From an uncultured Bacteroidia bacterium (GTDB lineage Bacteria > Bacteroidota > Bacteroidia > Bacteroidales > Prolixibacteraceae), in the NCBI GenBank assembly GCA_903904515.1, contig CAIVCR010000103.1:84945-148944 (forward strand): a stretch of 64,000 nt of DNA, in the 5' to 3' direction. Shown here one piece after another: positions 61,001 through 62,614 of the stretch; position 1 is the first letter of the stretch, and each line of letters opens with the position of its first letter. A program made the translations under genes and the position numbers. The notes beneath the pieces were generated by a model, which had not been told where the DNA came from, did not search any database, and was given only the letters and a program-made list of their open reading frames with translations.

Positions 61001-61592
61001 AATGAACGATCAGTGTGGTTCGGCCGGAAGTCCGACAGCTGAGTCGATCATAACGATTTCTCAGAAACCTGGTGCTGCCGGAGAAATATCGGGGACTAAT
61101 ACTTTTGTAAGAGGATCAACGGATGTTATTTTCAGTGTTGATACAATTCCGAATGCAACCGATTATATCTGGACCTTCTCGCAGCCACAGGGTGTAACTG
61201 TTCAGCCACCGTCAACCGCAGAATCTATCAAGGTTGATTTTGGAACAGCCGCTGTTTCAGGTACGTTAAGTGTAATCGGAAAGAATAGTTGCGGAGAGGG
61301 AGCTGCTTCACCAGTGAAAAAACTCGATATTCCTGAGCAAAGTTACAATCTGTATCCGAACCCAAGCAACGGTAAATTCTGGGCAACAATCAGCTTCCCT
61401 ACCGAGACGGTATTTAACATCAGTATCATTGATAATTTGGGGAATAAAATCATGGAGATTCCAAACGCCACGACAGTCGACGGTGTTTACAGGTACCAAA
61501 TTGATCTGGGGGCAATCTCAAATGGCGTTTACTTTGTACAATTCCATAATGGGACGTTTACGGAAGTGCGTAAGCTAATTGTCAACCATTAA
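28059..61592 (+). CDS. Giant repetitive cell-surface adhesin exported by the type IX secretion system
   Basis: One uninterrupted frame of 11,177 codons, roughly 1.1 MDa by residue count. A signal peptide lies at about residues 51-77 ('MTKKALNVFSFILLSLMFL' then 'TSSLEGWAQ'), so the start could also be ATG 28182 or 28209; the first 50 residues would then be absent. Order of parts: glycine-rich domain (about 82-303), Ig-like segments, thirteen beta-rich modules (about 464-8,200), a spacer domain, a second glycine-rich domain, further Ig-like and PKD-like domains, a third glycine-rich domain, SprB-like and eight Ig-like repeats, then PKD-like segments. It ends in a T9SS type A sorting domain (about 11,091-11,177: 'YNLYPNPSNGKF', 'GVYFVQFHNG'). 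It is Thr, Gly, Ser and Asn rich and poor in Lys and Cys. A surface filament for adhesion or gliding is the likely role. Confidence 0.93.
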   Translation: MKTYTSSDLSSENLYAGKSGSETYSGITGRYSHLLLQPFTAMKNRFFHTDMTKKALNVFSFILLSLMFLTSSLEGWAQTIVPFTANGNFTVPTGVTSVTVQVWGGGGAGGGATNAGRTTGGGGAGGTYTTSTISVNPGDIIPVTVGAGGTGVSANNGNPGGTSSFGALVSAVGGGGGGVNTGTTNGTINGPGAVVATGTTLNGGAGGTGTATTANSGNSGAGGGGAGNIGSGGDASGATGGSGGTGGTGTTGGAGANGTGNSGNGTNAAALSGGGSGGRNSSTGTSARTGGAGFRGQVIVSYCPPDAGTLTGAANLCIGTTTTLLTSVSGGTWTSSNTAFATINPTSGLITPVAAGTTTITYSFTGCSLSVTKDVTISDAPTAPTGSTTQTFCDTDNPTVASLVATFAPGNTLNWYAAATGGSPLATSLALVNGTHYYASQTNAALCESPNPRLNVTAQIGSAGTWKGSVSTDWNDPLNWCGGVPTSSTDVTIPLGGNQPTLTANGVCNNLTINSGAILSLGSNTLTVSGLWTNSNGTSGLVAGTGTVTFNGSSGQTISGATTFFNLSLAGSASVTTGAAITVGGAFDVAAGTTFATGGTSSWTLGVTGATTVEGTLTLANTGTKTFTGNVTISPVGTWNESGNSTINFGGNLQNDGSFTAASGTHNFTGSGTISGANAIAVTTATLSGTYTNSATFNVTTLNTNSAFTNNGTLTAATLLTVANGITLTNNGIVTATTALSGSGTFVNGATGILNLGGSSAITNLTVTASGNTVNYSGSGQTVRALPYYNLGLTGSSGTETFPSALAITNTLSISSGVTANLGSFNHKTAFLSIGGSPQSDGIYGSSALNPAPGYFAPSTGVIYAGTVCIPGTWTGANGTDWNDAGNWSCGIPTSTTDVTIPYLGAGNLNYPILELNAACHSFTIESQASFDNGTFTLSVGGDWTNSAGAAAFSGSTGTVNFNGTTQTITGATIFNNLTVSGSAAVTFATTPTVNGVMSIEDAGTVSGAPTYGGSATLKYNTSTNRPTGPEWSTPFAGTGGVIIANTGIISLGGAKVLSANAPLTINVNATLTPGANLLTLGGNFTINGSFTSGSGGITIAGTAASQSISGFTTTGLVSMTKTSGTATFMSDVTGIGLTMNGNGGTLNLGSGLTHTFSGTWTRTNGTLNGGSSTLVLSAGTPVSGTGGAFTASTGTVNYSGGAQNIGGGISYNNLTLSGTGAKTFPNGTTTVNGILSMEGSNAVTVSISGTLSMGSASTLQYNKAAAFTAGNELQSTPSGSGGVIIANTGAITVNANGAYTIAKLIVNSGSTLNWQRDLTVTGITTINGTVNWAASSSTSRAMALNGDVTISSGAAWTEPASGNGATNTYNIGGNFTNNGTTFNALGTGIHTFSGTGKTMSGSTTTSILNVAVTGTRTNSGALTVGAALTGSGTLTNGAGGVLNLAGTVTVTSLNAATSGNTVNYTGGAQTLANTIYDNLILSGTGVKTFPAAITINSNLTINNSPGGAQANLGTFSHNASSLNLDANNYTSGDWGSVLSNASSTSDTYFLSTASGIVYLGVTCVPGLWSGAASTAWEDLGNWSCGELPLPTTTVVIPGALSNYPAINSGAFCNSISIASGASLSINGSNSLTVKGNWSNSGTFNAGSGQVIFDGAAQTISGTSVFDDLTLTGTGVVTYAAGSSTTVNGIYLIENGNFSNVYTGTFTLGTNATLNYNAGSASLTTSTSEWPSPFIATGGVIINGTGGGTITINGSKVFNPGITLTLNSGATVVDNNLLTLNGDLVNNGATTSGTGGLTLAGTADQNIGAYTTTGTVTMSKGGGTATLTGNVNGGNLTINGAGGTLNLGTTGLTHTFTGTVALTSGTLNGGTGGTLSLTATNAFTGTLANFTPNSGTVSYSGSAAQTLGNLSYYNLLLTGSGIKTFPAALAIVSDLTIINAGGGASANLGSFTSSSNSLHFNTTLQAPGSWGSTAPSSTAINKDVTFFGNTATGILNVGSSCLVGTWTGAIDGSWTTLGNWSCNILPDATTDVIIPSGLAAYPTISSPTAVKSISIQPIGTGSTTPSITITGANTLTLTGSWSNGGTFNPGTGTVIFSGAAQAISGTTIFNNVTFTGTGIKTLTGSNTVNGILSMEGAASVSGTPTYVTTSTLQYNRATALTANGEWATPFVGAGGVIITNSGPITMGGSKVLNADIPLTINVGATLTPGSNLLTVGGNFTISGTFTSGSGGVTMAGTALTQSISGFTTTGTVSMTKTAGVATFGGNVNGAGLTINGTGGTLNLGSGTHTFTGSVSLNSGTLNGGSAILNENNTSTNAWSGTGSNFVMGTSTVVLGGGSQTINTSTTFNNLTLGGTSAKTIPTNTTVTISGVLSMEGTATLTLTSGGGGGGGGGGTTGALAYLSTATLQYNTATSRTTSSNEWITPFVATGGVKIANTGVITANGSKVFNSTAPLTLISGATLGMGANLLTLNGNLVNGGATTTGSGGLTITGAAGQTIGAFTTTGAVTMSKTGGTATLAGNLSGSTLTISGTGGGALDLGSGFTHTFSGNVTLTTGLLNGNSSTLNANSSTTSAWNGSGTVFNPGTGTVVFGGNAQTISASSPVFYTLSTAGTGTKIFSNVFNANTVRIITGAPLSLPNATTSSAQFLFFDGAASSPLTGVFGSTAATLAPPLNQSNVYFLSTATGNLNIGTSTGGTWVGTNSTDWGDPGNWIGGLPSAVTDVTIPSTAINQPEISDLVSPAPVCKSLTINSSASLKFTGTNILYVSGNLTNNGAFTAGTGTVVLNGGAQTILGATTFNNLTFGGTGIVTNSGTTAVNGILSVENGAVTNVIAAGSITYGGSATLQYNCTGSSKTVSGEWITPFIATGGVKIIAGTISANGSKVFNAGSPLTLQGGILAMGANTLTLNGDLINTGGASSGSGGLTITGATVNQNIGAFTTTGPVLMSKTANTATLTGNLSAGALTINGTSGTLNLGTGTHTFSGTVTLTSGTLNGGSAILNENAVSATAWGGAGTNFIGGTGTVNFGAAGNQTLAATGITTFNNLTFSGSGTKNLTTANVVVNKILSMEGTALAGAAPTYTTAGASLQYNTTSTKTVGPEWVTPFLASGGVVITSTGIISLNSAKQLGSNTNVPLNIISGATLSTTSSNWGLTFHGDFIGTGTLSAASSPITIDGIVSSQAIAPFTTAGTVSMTKTAGTATLGGSIHGGSLVINGTGGTLDLGAFTQFIAGAWTMSNGTLLGSASTLNIGGNGTYTGGTFTAGTLGTGSVNYTATGAQAVANVTYNNLNLSGSGAKSFQAALTIANNLTINTGAIADLGAFSHTALALYYDASLQTTVLAKTWGSTSSLAANQDNTRFASSGVLYVGGECVPGMWLGINADWYDITNWSCGIVPTSTTDVIIPSGVVQPIIGTPLSLAAVCRNITINSGATLTISGTNTLAVNGNWVNNGSFTPNSSVVTFDGPSKSIGGSASTSFFDLSLAGTASVTTGVATTVGHNLTIGDGTALTAGGYALTVTGATAVGAGASGTLTINSGTGTKTLGVVTIGNGGAVNLTAGATVNATSVTVNAGGAWNSGTAASSVTLTGDLVNTGTFTNSVASTYSIGGNFTNNGTTFTAGSGLYTLTGTSKTISGSLPIVIPSLTVSGTYANSGTLTCATVLSVGATGTLSNSGTITATAALSGLGALTNGATGTLNIGGTSTITTLTASAAGNTVNYTGASQTVHANSYHHLTLSGTGTPTLTGITVIGGNLTLSGITAAATVSAMTVGGNLSIGNGVAFTVANGLTVTGTTTVGGGTSGSLVISSATGTKIFTGLTTIAAGGTWTNTSANSPVTFRGGITNNGTINAGSGIQTFDINSQALTGTITLPSVTITGINLTNNNTFTVTSALAGNGKLIQATGSVLNLNFTGTVGLSSSGINALDASTNVNNVNYGFVGTQNIFATPYQNLTLTGGTKTFTALTAISGIMTVSTGAIANLGIFAHTTNSLILGNAAMAATSYGGTGTTGSVTNTTFFAATTGKVTVTTTTCLPGTWVGGTVGALTDWNTGTNWCGNVVPDATTNVVIASVTNQPNISTTALCNSITINSGAVITNTGTLTVSGNWINNGGTISSATGTVILSGGAQAIQGTSATSFNNLTLAGTGLITMTTGPTVNGIFTMGGTATVSAAPTYGAAATLQYNKPANFTATSEWITPFIASGGVIIGNTGIIQANAAKVFNATAPLTLQSGSSLNMSTFLLTLNGNLINNGALATSGSGGLTITGTATQSIGAFTTTGLVTMSKTGGVATLTGNLGGAGLTINGTGGTLNLGASLTHTFSGSVTLTNGTLNGGSSILNENNSSPTAWTGTGSNFTAGTSTVIFGGNAQTINTTTTFYNLTFAGAGAKTVANTFTVTVGNGTGGTLSIENGTSTNVYTGSLAYGAAATLQYNAGSSNRTISGSASDLKEWPATFLGTGGVNIKGTGTITIGAAKQFGDATRNVPLTINTSSILATGGNALTFYGNFNNSGTLTAGSSPITIAGTTASSSVSIGSFSTTGAVTFSKPAGTAALQGNTGGAALTFSGAGTLDLGTGFTHTYTGAWTGSASTILGNSSTLAIAGATTYTGTFTPNSGTVTYNGTTQTIAAVPYNNLVLSGGVKTFPSSITIGANLNILSGASANLGSVNHSAGSLQFNSVTQTTGSWGYPVTSLADNTDLTYFGDASGILYVSTYVPGVWLGVTSTDWKEITNWSGNFVPLATTNVSITTGAGITYQPAIGADGVPKLCNNITIGAGASLSITGANTLTVSGIFNNSGTFLDNSGTVKLNGVAQTISGTNGFNNLTLGGTGAVTFGTGTSTVGKILSVEMGTNPINVSGTLTYGSAATLQYNSVGSTRAVTSEWPSTFNGTGGVIIEGAGSEITLNGAKTLGDNSPLTINSGATLTPGANLLTLGGNLTIAGTLTSGSGGVTIAGGVAQSIAGFTTTGNLSMTKTAGTATLAGGVSAAALTINGTSGTLNLGTGIHTFSGDISLFGGSLNGGSSTLNANSSTTSAWNGSGVIFTPGSGSVVFGGADQTISSTSTSFNTLTLSGGTKTFSNPTTVAGLTTISTGAMMSLPDLSNSLTNSLVLGVTPALGASYGGDAATAAAVKDNTFFDINSSGILNVGSCNPGTWLGGTSSDWNLGANWCGGIPGATTDVVIPGGTTNQPNISGAAECRTLTIMGVLGANLSITGANTLSIHGNWFNYNGALGFTDNSGTVNLIGTSAHSINGNTTFNNLTLSGSGAVTFSTGTTTTIHNGILSIENGSVANVFNGSVTYTGTAALQYNAVSSTRTVSGEWITPFTGTGGVIVRGTGMITANGPKVFNAGVPLTLDNGSSLNMSTYLLTLNGDLINTSNGGVTSGSGGLTLAGTADQSIGAFTTTGAVTMSKTGGTATLTGSLNGVGLTISGATGTLNLGSGLTHIFTGAVALTNGTLNGGSSILNVNFVGSAWTGTGANFNAGTGTGTVVFGGSGTQTIATSSTFDNLTFKGSGARTLTGVPTINKVLSIEGTTTVSALPTYGTAAALQYKDRGVYTSGVEWPATFTATGGVIVSGTSTITMSVAKSLGDATHDVPLTINSGAALTTNNLGLTLYGSFYSPGTLNGGSSPVILAGTVAQNIAGFTTTGLVSMTKTGGIAILTGSVTAGGLTINGTGGTLDLGGVTNTITGNLTLTSGTLLGNSGNLNIGGNSTVSGGLFTAQGSTVTYNNLSTNQSVASLAYNNLAFTGNSGSKILTAATTISGNLSSASGVLINLGTFNHTAKTLTLGGTVEATNTSYGGLSSGAVVKNLPNFADVSGILYVDATCIPGNWLGLSTDWYDLNNWSCGAVPTASTDVTIPSSLTNYPAIIAPVGPQLPAVCNSITILSGGSLTNSSVLTVSGNWTNNGTFTDNSGTVNFNGATPTITGATTFNNLTLSGTGLVTFSTAPLVNGILSMEGSATVSAAPTYGAAATLQYNKLAGSTAGAEWVTPFAATGGVIITNIGSVTVGAPKVFNDNISLTLNNAAGLSAGTNLLTLGGNLIITGAGTLTSTTGGVTITGSALTQSIAGFTTTGPVSMTKATGIATLTGAVSGAALNINGAAGTLNLGSTSLTHTFSGVWSNSAGTLDAGNSILNLGSAGIVVSGTGGVFTAGTGTVNYTGAAQTVGGFSYNNLTLSGSGVKTLLAATTALSGSLTLSGTASTATVANLAIGGNLILGNGTLFTAGGYNLTVTGTTTIGGGASGSLVINNVAGTKIFTGLTTIGTGATWNNSGNSPVTFKGGITSTGTFTAGTGVYTFDANSQALTGTFIIPSVTITGVTLTNNNSLTISTALTGSGILAQAASAVLNLNFTGSVGLSAIDAGVALNNKVSYGFTGTQNVFPTTYQNVTLSSSGSVKTFTGPTTINGQLVISTGVHANLGTGTHSANSLVLGILSMPLGSYGGTGSGASNINTTYFDAATGILNVSTSTCVSGTWSGTTSTDWNLGTNWCGGTVPDFSVDVIIPTGLSRYPLISGSDGFCNNLTIQTGGSITISDPNSLTVSGNFDNQSGTVSSGTGTVIFNALGAQTITGATVFHSVTLSGSGVKTITTANFTVNGTLSFEGTATISSLPTYGVTGGLKYNTTTARSAGVEWISPFAGTAGVTIANTGAITMGGAKTFNASVPLTIGAGSTLLAGNNLLTLGGNLSIDPTGTLTSGNAGVTIANTMATQTISGLTTTGTVSMTKTSGTATLVGNVSSAGLTINGTGGTLNLGVGLIHSSSGAVSLSSGTLNGGSSTLNITYTSTQNSAWSGSGSNFVRGTGTVALIGTGSTQTIGTTTDFYNLTFGTSGTKAISSRNTVTVYGTLSMEGTATYGGGGGGGGTLTYGPAATLQYNTASAMPTGSEWVTPFIATGGVDIDNTGVITMSNSKQLGNNTSVPLTIDAGATLATGGNTLTFHGDFNKAGTLTATSSPIVISGTTTSQLIDAFTTTGQVTMSKTAGTATLRGNVNGGAFTLSGTGGTLDLGLGLTHTFTGAWTRTSGTLAGNSSTLNIAGTTTNTGGLFTAGTSTVNFNGAAQTIAGITYNNLVLSGSGTKTFPAAVTINSDLTILSTAKADLGTFAHTALTLHRDATLDDAGIFGGVGCTASGATIDLTGAYFLPASGALYINIKIPGIWTGLGGDHLWSNAGNWSSNTVPDATTDVTITPLPTANQPVINADALCRNLAVQSGAFLSIDPGGSSLLNVNGNWSNSGTFTAGTGTVILDGTAQTISGGTTFNNLTLQGAGAKTFGTGITTINGIYSIENGSNTNTYSGSLFYGPSGALQYNAGGSTRTVNSTEWPGTFTGLGGVTINGTGIINLDGAKVFGVNSNVNLTIAAGATLATGSANLTFQGNFICPPTATLQAGTSIITIAGTNGAQSIDGFTTAGPVLMTKTAGTAVFTGDVIGAGLTINGAGGTLGLGAGHTHTFTGVWTNTAGTLDGGSSTINFSQAGTVMTGAGGTFLPTNSTVNYSAVGAQTLPNVSYYNVILSGSGSKSFTASTTILNDITINSGAPANLGASDHVAKSVTLVGDPLSPYTTGTFGSSVSTAVTSKDPNYFGNSGLGILYVGVGGCIPGSWTGTVSADWNDTGNWCGGIVPVSTTNVVIPVVANTSSYPNIGLVAGLPATCQNIIINSGASLTITGANTLAVTGDWTNSGGNFIANTSTVTLSGGVQNLVGTTTFNNLTLAGSGTLTFNGAVTVNGILSVENGTNTISFGGSGLLNYGPLATLQYNAGSAVRTASNEWPTTFTSAGGVIINGSGTITLNAAKQIGDATHNVALNILGGTLSTSSTNLGLTFFGNFSNGGTLSAGSSPITIAGPVVAQSIAGFTTTGIVSMTKTAGTATLTGVVNGGALTLNGSGGSLDLGVGLIHTFTGNWVRTNGGLLGNTSTLNIGGTVTNTAGTFTAGTGLVNYNGAAQTIANVIYNNLTLSGTGSKTLTGATVNGILSMVTTTGSTGAITYGAASTLQYNGTAAQVTGTEFPASFGGSGGVNINNAAGVTLATANKVITGNLALTTGVLTTTATYSVTAATATRPPTGGGWVNGRLLLSFPTGAQTKTFLIGDATNFAPVTVAFANVTTAGTLAASTFAGPYGAFTGSGLDPNWCVRRYWTITPAGLAFTTATATLNWIVPGDMIIATNSNTFIVGKFNSSWSLTSFGNRTASSIDAVGLTSFGDFVVGATKGTTGTGIITTNGTFTVPAGVNSIDVYTWGGGGAGGGRLMRNYYAGGGGGGGGFEKATIAVTPGQLFTYTIGGGGLGNSTAAGVAGTNTVFTGNGITVTANGGTGGGLGQTPNTGSAGTGGTGSATGPGITAAVTWSGGNGSKDITANATHDGNGDANGNGHGAGGGGGAGDLSAGGNGTAGTAPTGGAGGGGSSTGYAGGGGSGSTNGTTPGSPGTSPGGGGGGVSDITLAYQQSGGNGGNGQLAITWTCVQVDASNLAVTSSPGTLCQGTTATVSISSTTISPGKAGVFYITYSLSGGGGTFTVPLTMAADGTGTFTTAPIPVSGAVTLSIVSVACTPVSSGITYTMTVNAAPAPTFTTAPGASACANTDITFTTQPGQSNYIWTISGSPTIVSGGNGSNTLVLQYLQTGIDSVSVNYTETGGNGCSSFIPARASTIVYAVPDAATAITGAFTGTTAPACIGSNYTFNTAPINNAASYEWVYTGTGVTITGNTTNSINITFGANATAGDLTVRGISSCGIGAYSSPIAITVNALPEAAGAITGTSVTGGASIVCTGTSQTYTVPVIANAAAYNWTYTGLNTTTTINANTITLDFTASSTSGTLSVNGTGACTSGAAATLPITVATIPVASFTAAPTNISAGATVTFTETSTNSTAWAWSFPGGTPSSSTSQNPVITYSTPGIYEASLTATNSCGTGAQYTSTGGLITVNISGTQGGPYVFTVPPGVTSITVQATGAGGAGGPGAASATDAAKPGGGGGAFATAVIPVIPGNSYNYYVGFGGTSTTGAGDSFFGNTTPSAPGGSLVLAKAGTNGGSGALAVGTGGSAGSCTPITGAFSGGNGAGNNGQNGGGGGGSGGSASGGLAGSGTTGGNGGGAAGLLSAGAKGGNGGATGISGIAGLSPGGGGGGKGYGNVTSGSGSNGQLIITWACAGPDVSGLSVTATPVCVGSASTVTVTSGLVADGSYTITYGLTGVNATTTDATATVTFASHIAIFTTPALTTTGSTTVVIKAINCAQVTAGNTAIIAVNPIPTASISGTTSICQNGTAPVVTFTGAGGTAPYTFTYTINGGSDLTVTTTSGNSVTVTAPTSAYGVFTYALVSVKDGLVTACSQAQTGSAVVTVNALPTATIAGTVDVCQNGTAPFITFTGALGTAPYTFTYTIGDGATTGAPVTAVSDGTGVAAVAAPTTVAGTFTYTLVSVQDNSSTVCSQLQSGTEVIKVNPAPAAIIAGDTTVCLNAISPNVTFTGSGGTAPYTFSYKIGSGAPQSVTTTSGNSVTVAVPTDVAGTFTYSLVSVQDASSTTCLLTQTGSVDVTVNPATVITTDVTSPSAVCAGGIATDLSVVATGTGTLHYQWYINTSASTSGGTTIGNDASTLTPDVTTAGTYYYYVIASSDCGNATSSVSTVLVNPVVAITTDVSTTPVTTCAGTAVADLSVAVTGTGILHYQWYSNSSNVAGSGTLEGSDQNTYTPNVSLAGTTYYSVVITSDCGNITSAVATVIVTANSSITTQPSGYSVAPTGTATALTVVAVGTNLSYQWYSNTTNSTSGGTTVGTNLPSYTPVITAAGNFYYYVVVSGTCGPNQTSSVALVTVNADVGIATNPLGFAVCAGGTATDLSVTPSGTGPFTYKWYSNTSNSNTGGTLIGTATTATYTPDVSVAGIYYFYVEVSSSFGTATSSVATVTVNANTAITSQPVGYTVAPTGIATALSVGADGTSLGYQWYVNTVNDNTTGSVIGGATLSTYTPAITAAGTFYYYVVVSGSCVTSLSSSVATVIVTSDVTTTDPAGYTLCAGTTATALSVTPGGTGPFTYQWYSNTSNSITGGSILSGATLASYTPIVTTAGIFYYFAVVTSPFGTATSGVATVTVNANTAITTQPNGYSVAPTGIATALTVVADGTSLTYQWYSNTANSATGSTLITGAILASYTPVITANGSFYYYVIVSGSCGAAQTSSIALVFVSSDVGVATNPVGYQVCIGGTATALSVTPSGTGPFTYQWYRNTVSGNTNGTLVPGAIAANYTPNVTVAGISYFYVTVTSSFGTATSSSAPVTVNALPVPTITGPTTACLNTATYSTETGMTGYTWSVSAGGTITSGGTTNTVIVTWNTAGPQTVSVSYTNANGCAAAAATALNVTVTPAPAVTGTNSICIGTTGNVYSTATGMTGYVWTISSGGTITAGAGTNSVTVTWNVAGPQTVSVNYVTASGCSAATATSYPVTVNALPTYTITQAATCAPNLLTYSIVVTVTTGTAITSTGGTVTNVGNVWTIAAIPAGTNIILSLTDGNSCGTTISVTAPDCSCPVIAAPTLTGPVMTTYCQADAIPALSADVPAGITIDWYSASTGGTALATASLTYTPVKTGTFWAEARNIASGCKSTTRTAVALSVIKSPTVTGNLTICGIGTTSQLTGSDTPDPSIPWLSSKTGIATVSKTGLITAIANGTSDISYFTNKGCSSHVTVTVTQQSSITVTTLAECSLDNTTWSVGITVSGGVLTTTAGTLTHTGNVWTISGVPAKTNITLNVADANGGCANSLAVTAPDCGCAVITAPVISGGDVEYCTGETILAINATVSAGVVVDWYAAATGGTALKTASNSYLPTGAGTFYAEARNSVSGCTSARTAVVVTVSATIAPAVSIASSINPACSGDKVTFVATPTNGGAKPVYQWKVNGSNAGTNSDTFIPASVGNGDVITCVMTSSSKCVTTATATSNEIKEVVYQTPVVGVIAGETIVCAPSQVDYTVPVNSNITRYEWSLPTGASILGDKAAHTITVAYSVDAAGGVLSVAGMNDQCGSAGSPTAESIITISQKPGAAGEISGTNTFVRGSTDVIFSVDTIPNATDYIWTFSQPQGVTVQPPSTAESIKVDFGTAAVSGTLSVIGKNSCGEGAASPVKKLDIPEQSYNLYPNPSNGKFWATISFPTETVFNISIIDNLGNKIMEIPNATTVDGVYRYQIDLGAISNGVYFVQFHNGTFTEVRKLIVNH
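28302..28965 (+). other. Glycine-rich domain 1 of the giant protein
   Basis: The domain opens 'FTVPTGVTSVTVQVWGGGGAGGG', contains 'VNPGDIIPVTVGAGGTG', then several GG-rich runs, and closes 'GFRGQVIVSYC'. The same design recurs at 52677-53400 and 54804-55440. This layout is common in large surface proteins, but its ligand is not known. Confidence 0.8.
35211..35240 (+). repeat. Ten-codon poly-glycine run (GGC/GGT) in module 4
   Basis: Thirty bases of GGC and GGT codons encode ten glycines after 'SMEGTATLTLTS'. A shorter run occupies the matching site of module 11. The tract is slippage-prone but in whole codons. Confidence 0.95.
48603..48626 (+). repeat. Eight-codon poly-glycine run in module 11
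   Basis: GGC, GGT and GGA codons give eight glycines after 'SMEGTATY', at the same place in the module as the run at 35211-35240. Other modules have only a short turn there. Confidence 0.95.
52677..53400 (+). other. Glycine-rich domain 2 of the giant protein
   Basis: It opens 'GTFTVPAGVNSIDVYTWGGG', has 'VTPGQLFTYTIGGGGLG' and many GGG runs, and closes 'GQLAITWTC'. It is preceded (about 52200-52650) by a distinct spacer domain with 'GGGWVNGRLLLSFPTGAQTK' and 'WCVRRYWTITPAGL'. Confidence 0.8.
54540..54780 (+). other. PKD-like domain of the giant protein
   Basis: 'VASFTAAPTNISAGATVTF', then 'WAWSFPGGTPSSSTSQNP', then 'YSTPGIYEASLTATNSCG' is the classical PKD pattern (W-x-W-F/D-G, then the P-G-x-Y-x-V strand). 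Such beta-sandwich domains act as spacers or sugar binders in surface proteins. Confidence 0.85.
54804..55440 (+). other. Glycine-rich domain 3 of the giant protein
   Basis: It opens 'PYVFTVPPGVTSITVQATGAGG', contains 'VIPGNSYNYYVGFGG', GGGGG runs and closes 'GQLIITWAC', as in the two earlier copies. Confidence 0.8.
56611..58815 (+). repeat. Array of eight Ig-like repeats, the last six as three A/B pairs
   Basis: Eight units of about 90 residues share 'YQWYSNTxNSxTGGT', 'YTPxxTxAGxxYYYVxVxS' and 'TSSVAxVTVNA'. From the third unit on they alternate between two types: one with 'GYSVAPTGxATAL' and a later 'SGxC', and one with 'CxGGTATxLSVTPSGTGPFTY' and 'SSFGTATSS'. This implies that a two-unit block was duplicated twice. 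They precede PKD-like segments and the sorting domain. Confidence 0.9.
61329..61589 (+). other. T9SS type A C-terminal sorting domain of the giant protein
   Basis: The last 87 residues have the standard layout: 'YNLYPNPSNGKFWATISF', a middle 'ISIIDNLGNKIMEI', then 'YQIDLGAISNGVYFVQFHNG' and 'TEVRKLIVNH'. This domain directs cargo through the T9SS translocon, where it is normally removed on surface attachment. Confidence 0.95.
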
Positions 61593-61686
61593 TAAGATGT
61601 AATTTAGTGTATTATATCGTTCCGAAGAGTTAGAGACTCAGGAAATATCCGAAGAGCTCCTTTTAAAAGGGTTTAAATTAATTTTG

Positions 61687-61735
61687 AAGAACTTAAGTTG
61701 GTCCTAAATGGGACCACTTAAGTTCTTCTTTTTTA
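61687..61735 (+). terminator. Rho-independent terminator after the giant gene
   Basis: AAGAACTTAAGTTGGTCC pairs with GGACCACTTAAGTTCTT (one mismatch) around a short loop and is followed by a run of T. It lies 94 bases after the stop codon. Confidence 0.93.
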
Positions 61736-61861
61736 TAAAAGAATTTTTTAATTTAGCAGAATATCCGGATAGAAAAATTTCAGACTCGATTTCCGGAATA
61801 CCCCCAGTGTCGATGGGAGAGTGAAATTAGATGCAATTTTCAAATCAAACTATAACCCCTA

Positions 61862-62614
61862 ATGGTTAATGCCGTTATCATTGAAGATGATCCTCTGCTT
61901 GCTAAACATCTTACCTTGTTGATTGAGGAGCATTGTCCGGAAATTAAAATTATCGCGTTGGTTAATTCCGGAGAAATGGCACTGGATATATTGCCGTATA
62001 TACACTTCGATCTCGTATTTTCGGATATACAGCTCGGAGACATGGATGCCTTCGCGCTTTTTGAACTTCTTGAAAACAAAAACCATAGTATAATATTTAC
62101 TACGGCCCACGATGAATTTGCATTAAATGCGTTTAAGCTGGGCGGGATCGATTATCTGATTAAGCCTATTCTTCCTGATGATCTGAAACGGGCAGTTTCA
62201 CGTGCACTGGATCATTTGGGCTCCAGAGAACTGCGTCCTTCAATTCAGGGGACCTATACCGTTCAAAAAAGCGGGAAAATACTTATCAAGAGCAACGATG
62301 AGCTTCACCTTCTTTCACCGGACCGAATTATCTACTGTGAGGCTGACGGCGCCTATACAAAGGTTTATCTCGCCGATAACTTAAGTGATTATAAGGTTGT
62401 TACTATGCATCTGAAGAAAATTGAAGAGATGCTCCCATCTTCCTATTTCTTCAGAATTCACGACGGATATATTGTAAACACTAATTTTATCGATCATATC
62501 AAATATCAGAAACGAATCTGTGTTTTAAACCATAATACAGCAACAGGAAAGACGCAACTTAAAATTTCTGAACGAAAATACCTTGCTTTTATCGACTTCC
62601 TCAAAAACGCCTGA
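61862..62614 (+). CDS. LytTR-family response regulator downstream of the giant gene
   Basis: A 250-residue protein. The receiver domain, about 3-118, has the acidic pair in 'VIIEDDPLLAK', the Asp in 'DLVFSDIQLGDMD', the Thr in 'IIFTTAHDEFA' and the Lys in 'DYLIKPIL'. The LytTR domain, about 145-248, has 'LSPDRIIYCEADGAYTKVYL', 'FFRIHDGYIVNTNFI' and 'TQLKISERKYLAFIDFL'. No histidine kinase gene is next to it, so it is an orphan in this window. It follows the terminator of the giant gene by about 130 bases and has its own leader. A role in controlling the surface locus is a guess from position. I use the ATG at 61862, which gives the expected short N terminus. Confidence 0.93.
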   Translation: MVNAVIIEDDPLLAKHLTLLIEEHCPEIKIIALVNSGEMALDILPYIHFDLVFSDIQLGDMDAFALFELLENKNHSIIFTTAHDEFALNAFKLGGIDYLIKPILPDDLKRAVSRALDHLGSRELRPSIQGTYTVQKSGKILIKSNDELHLLSPDRIIYCEADGAYTKVYLADNLSDYKVVTMHLKKIEEMLPSSYFFRIHDGYIVNTNFIDHIKYQKRICVLNHNTATGKTQLKISERKYLAFIDFLKNA

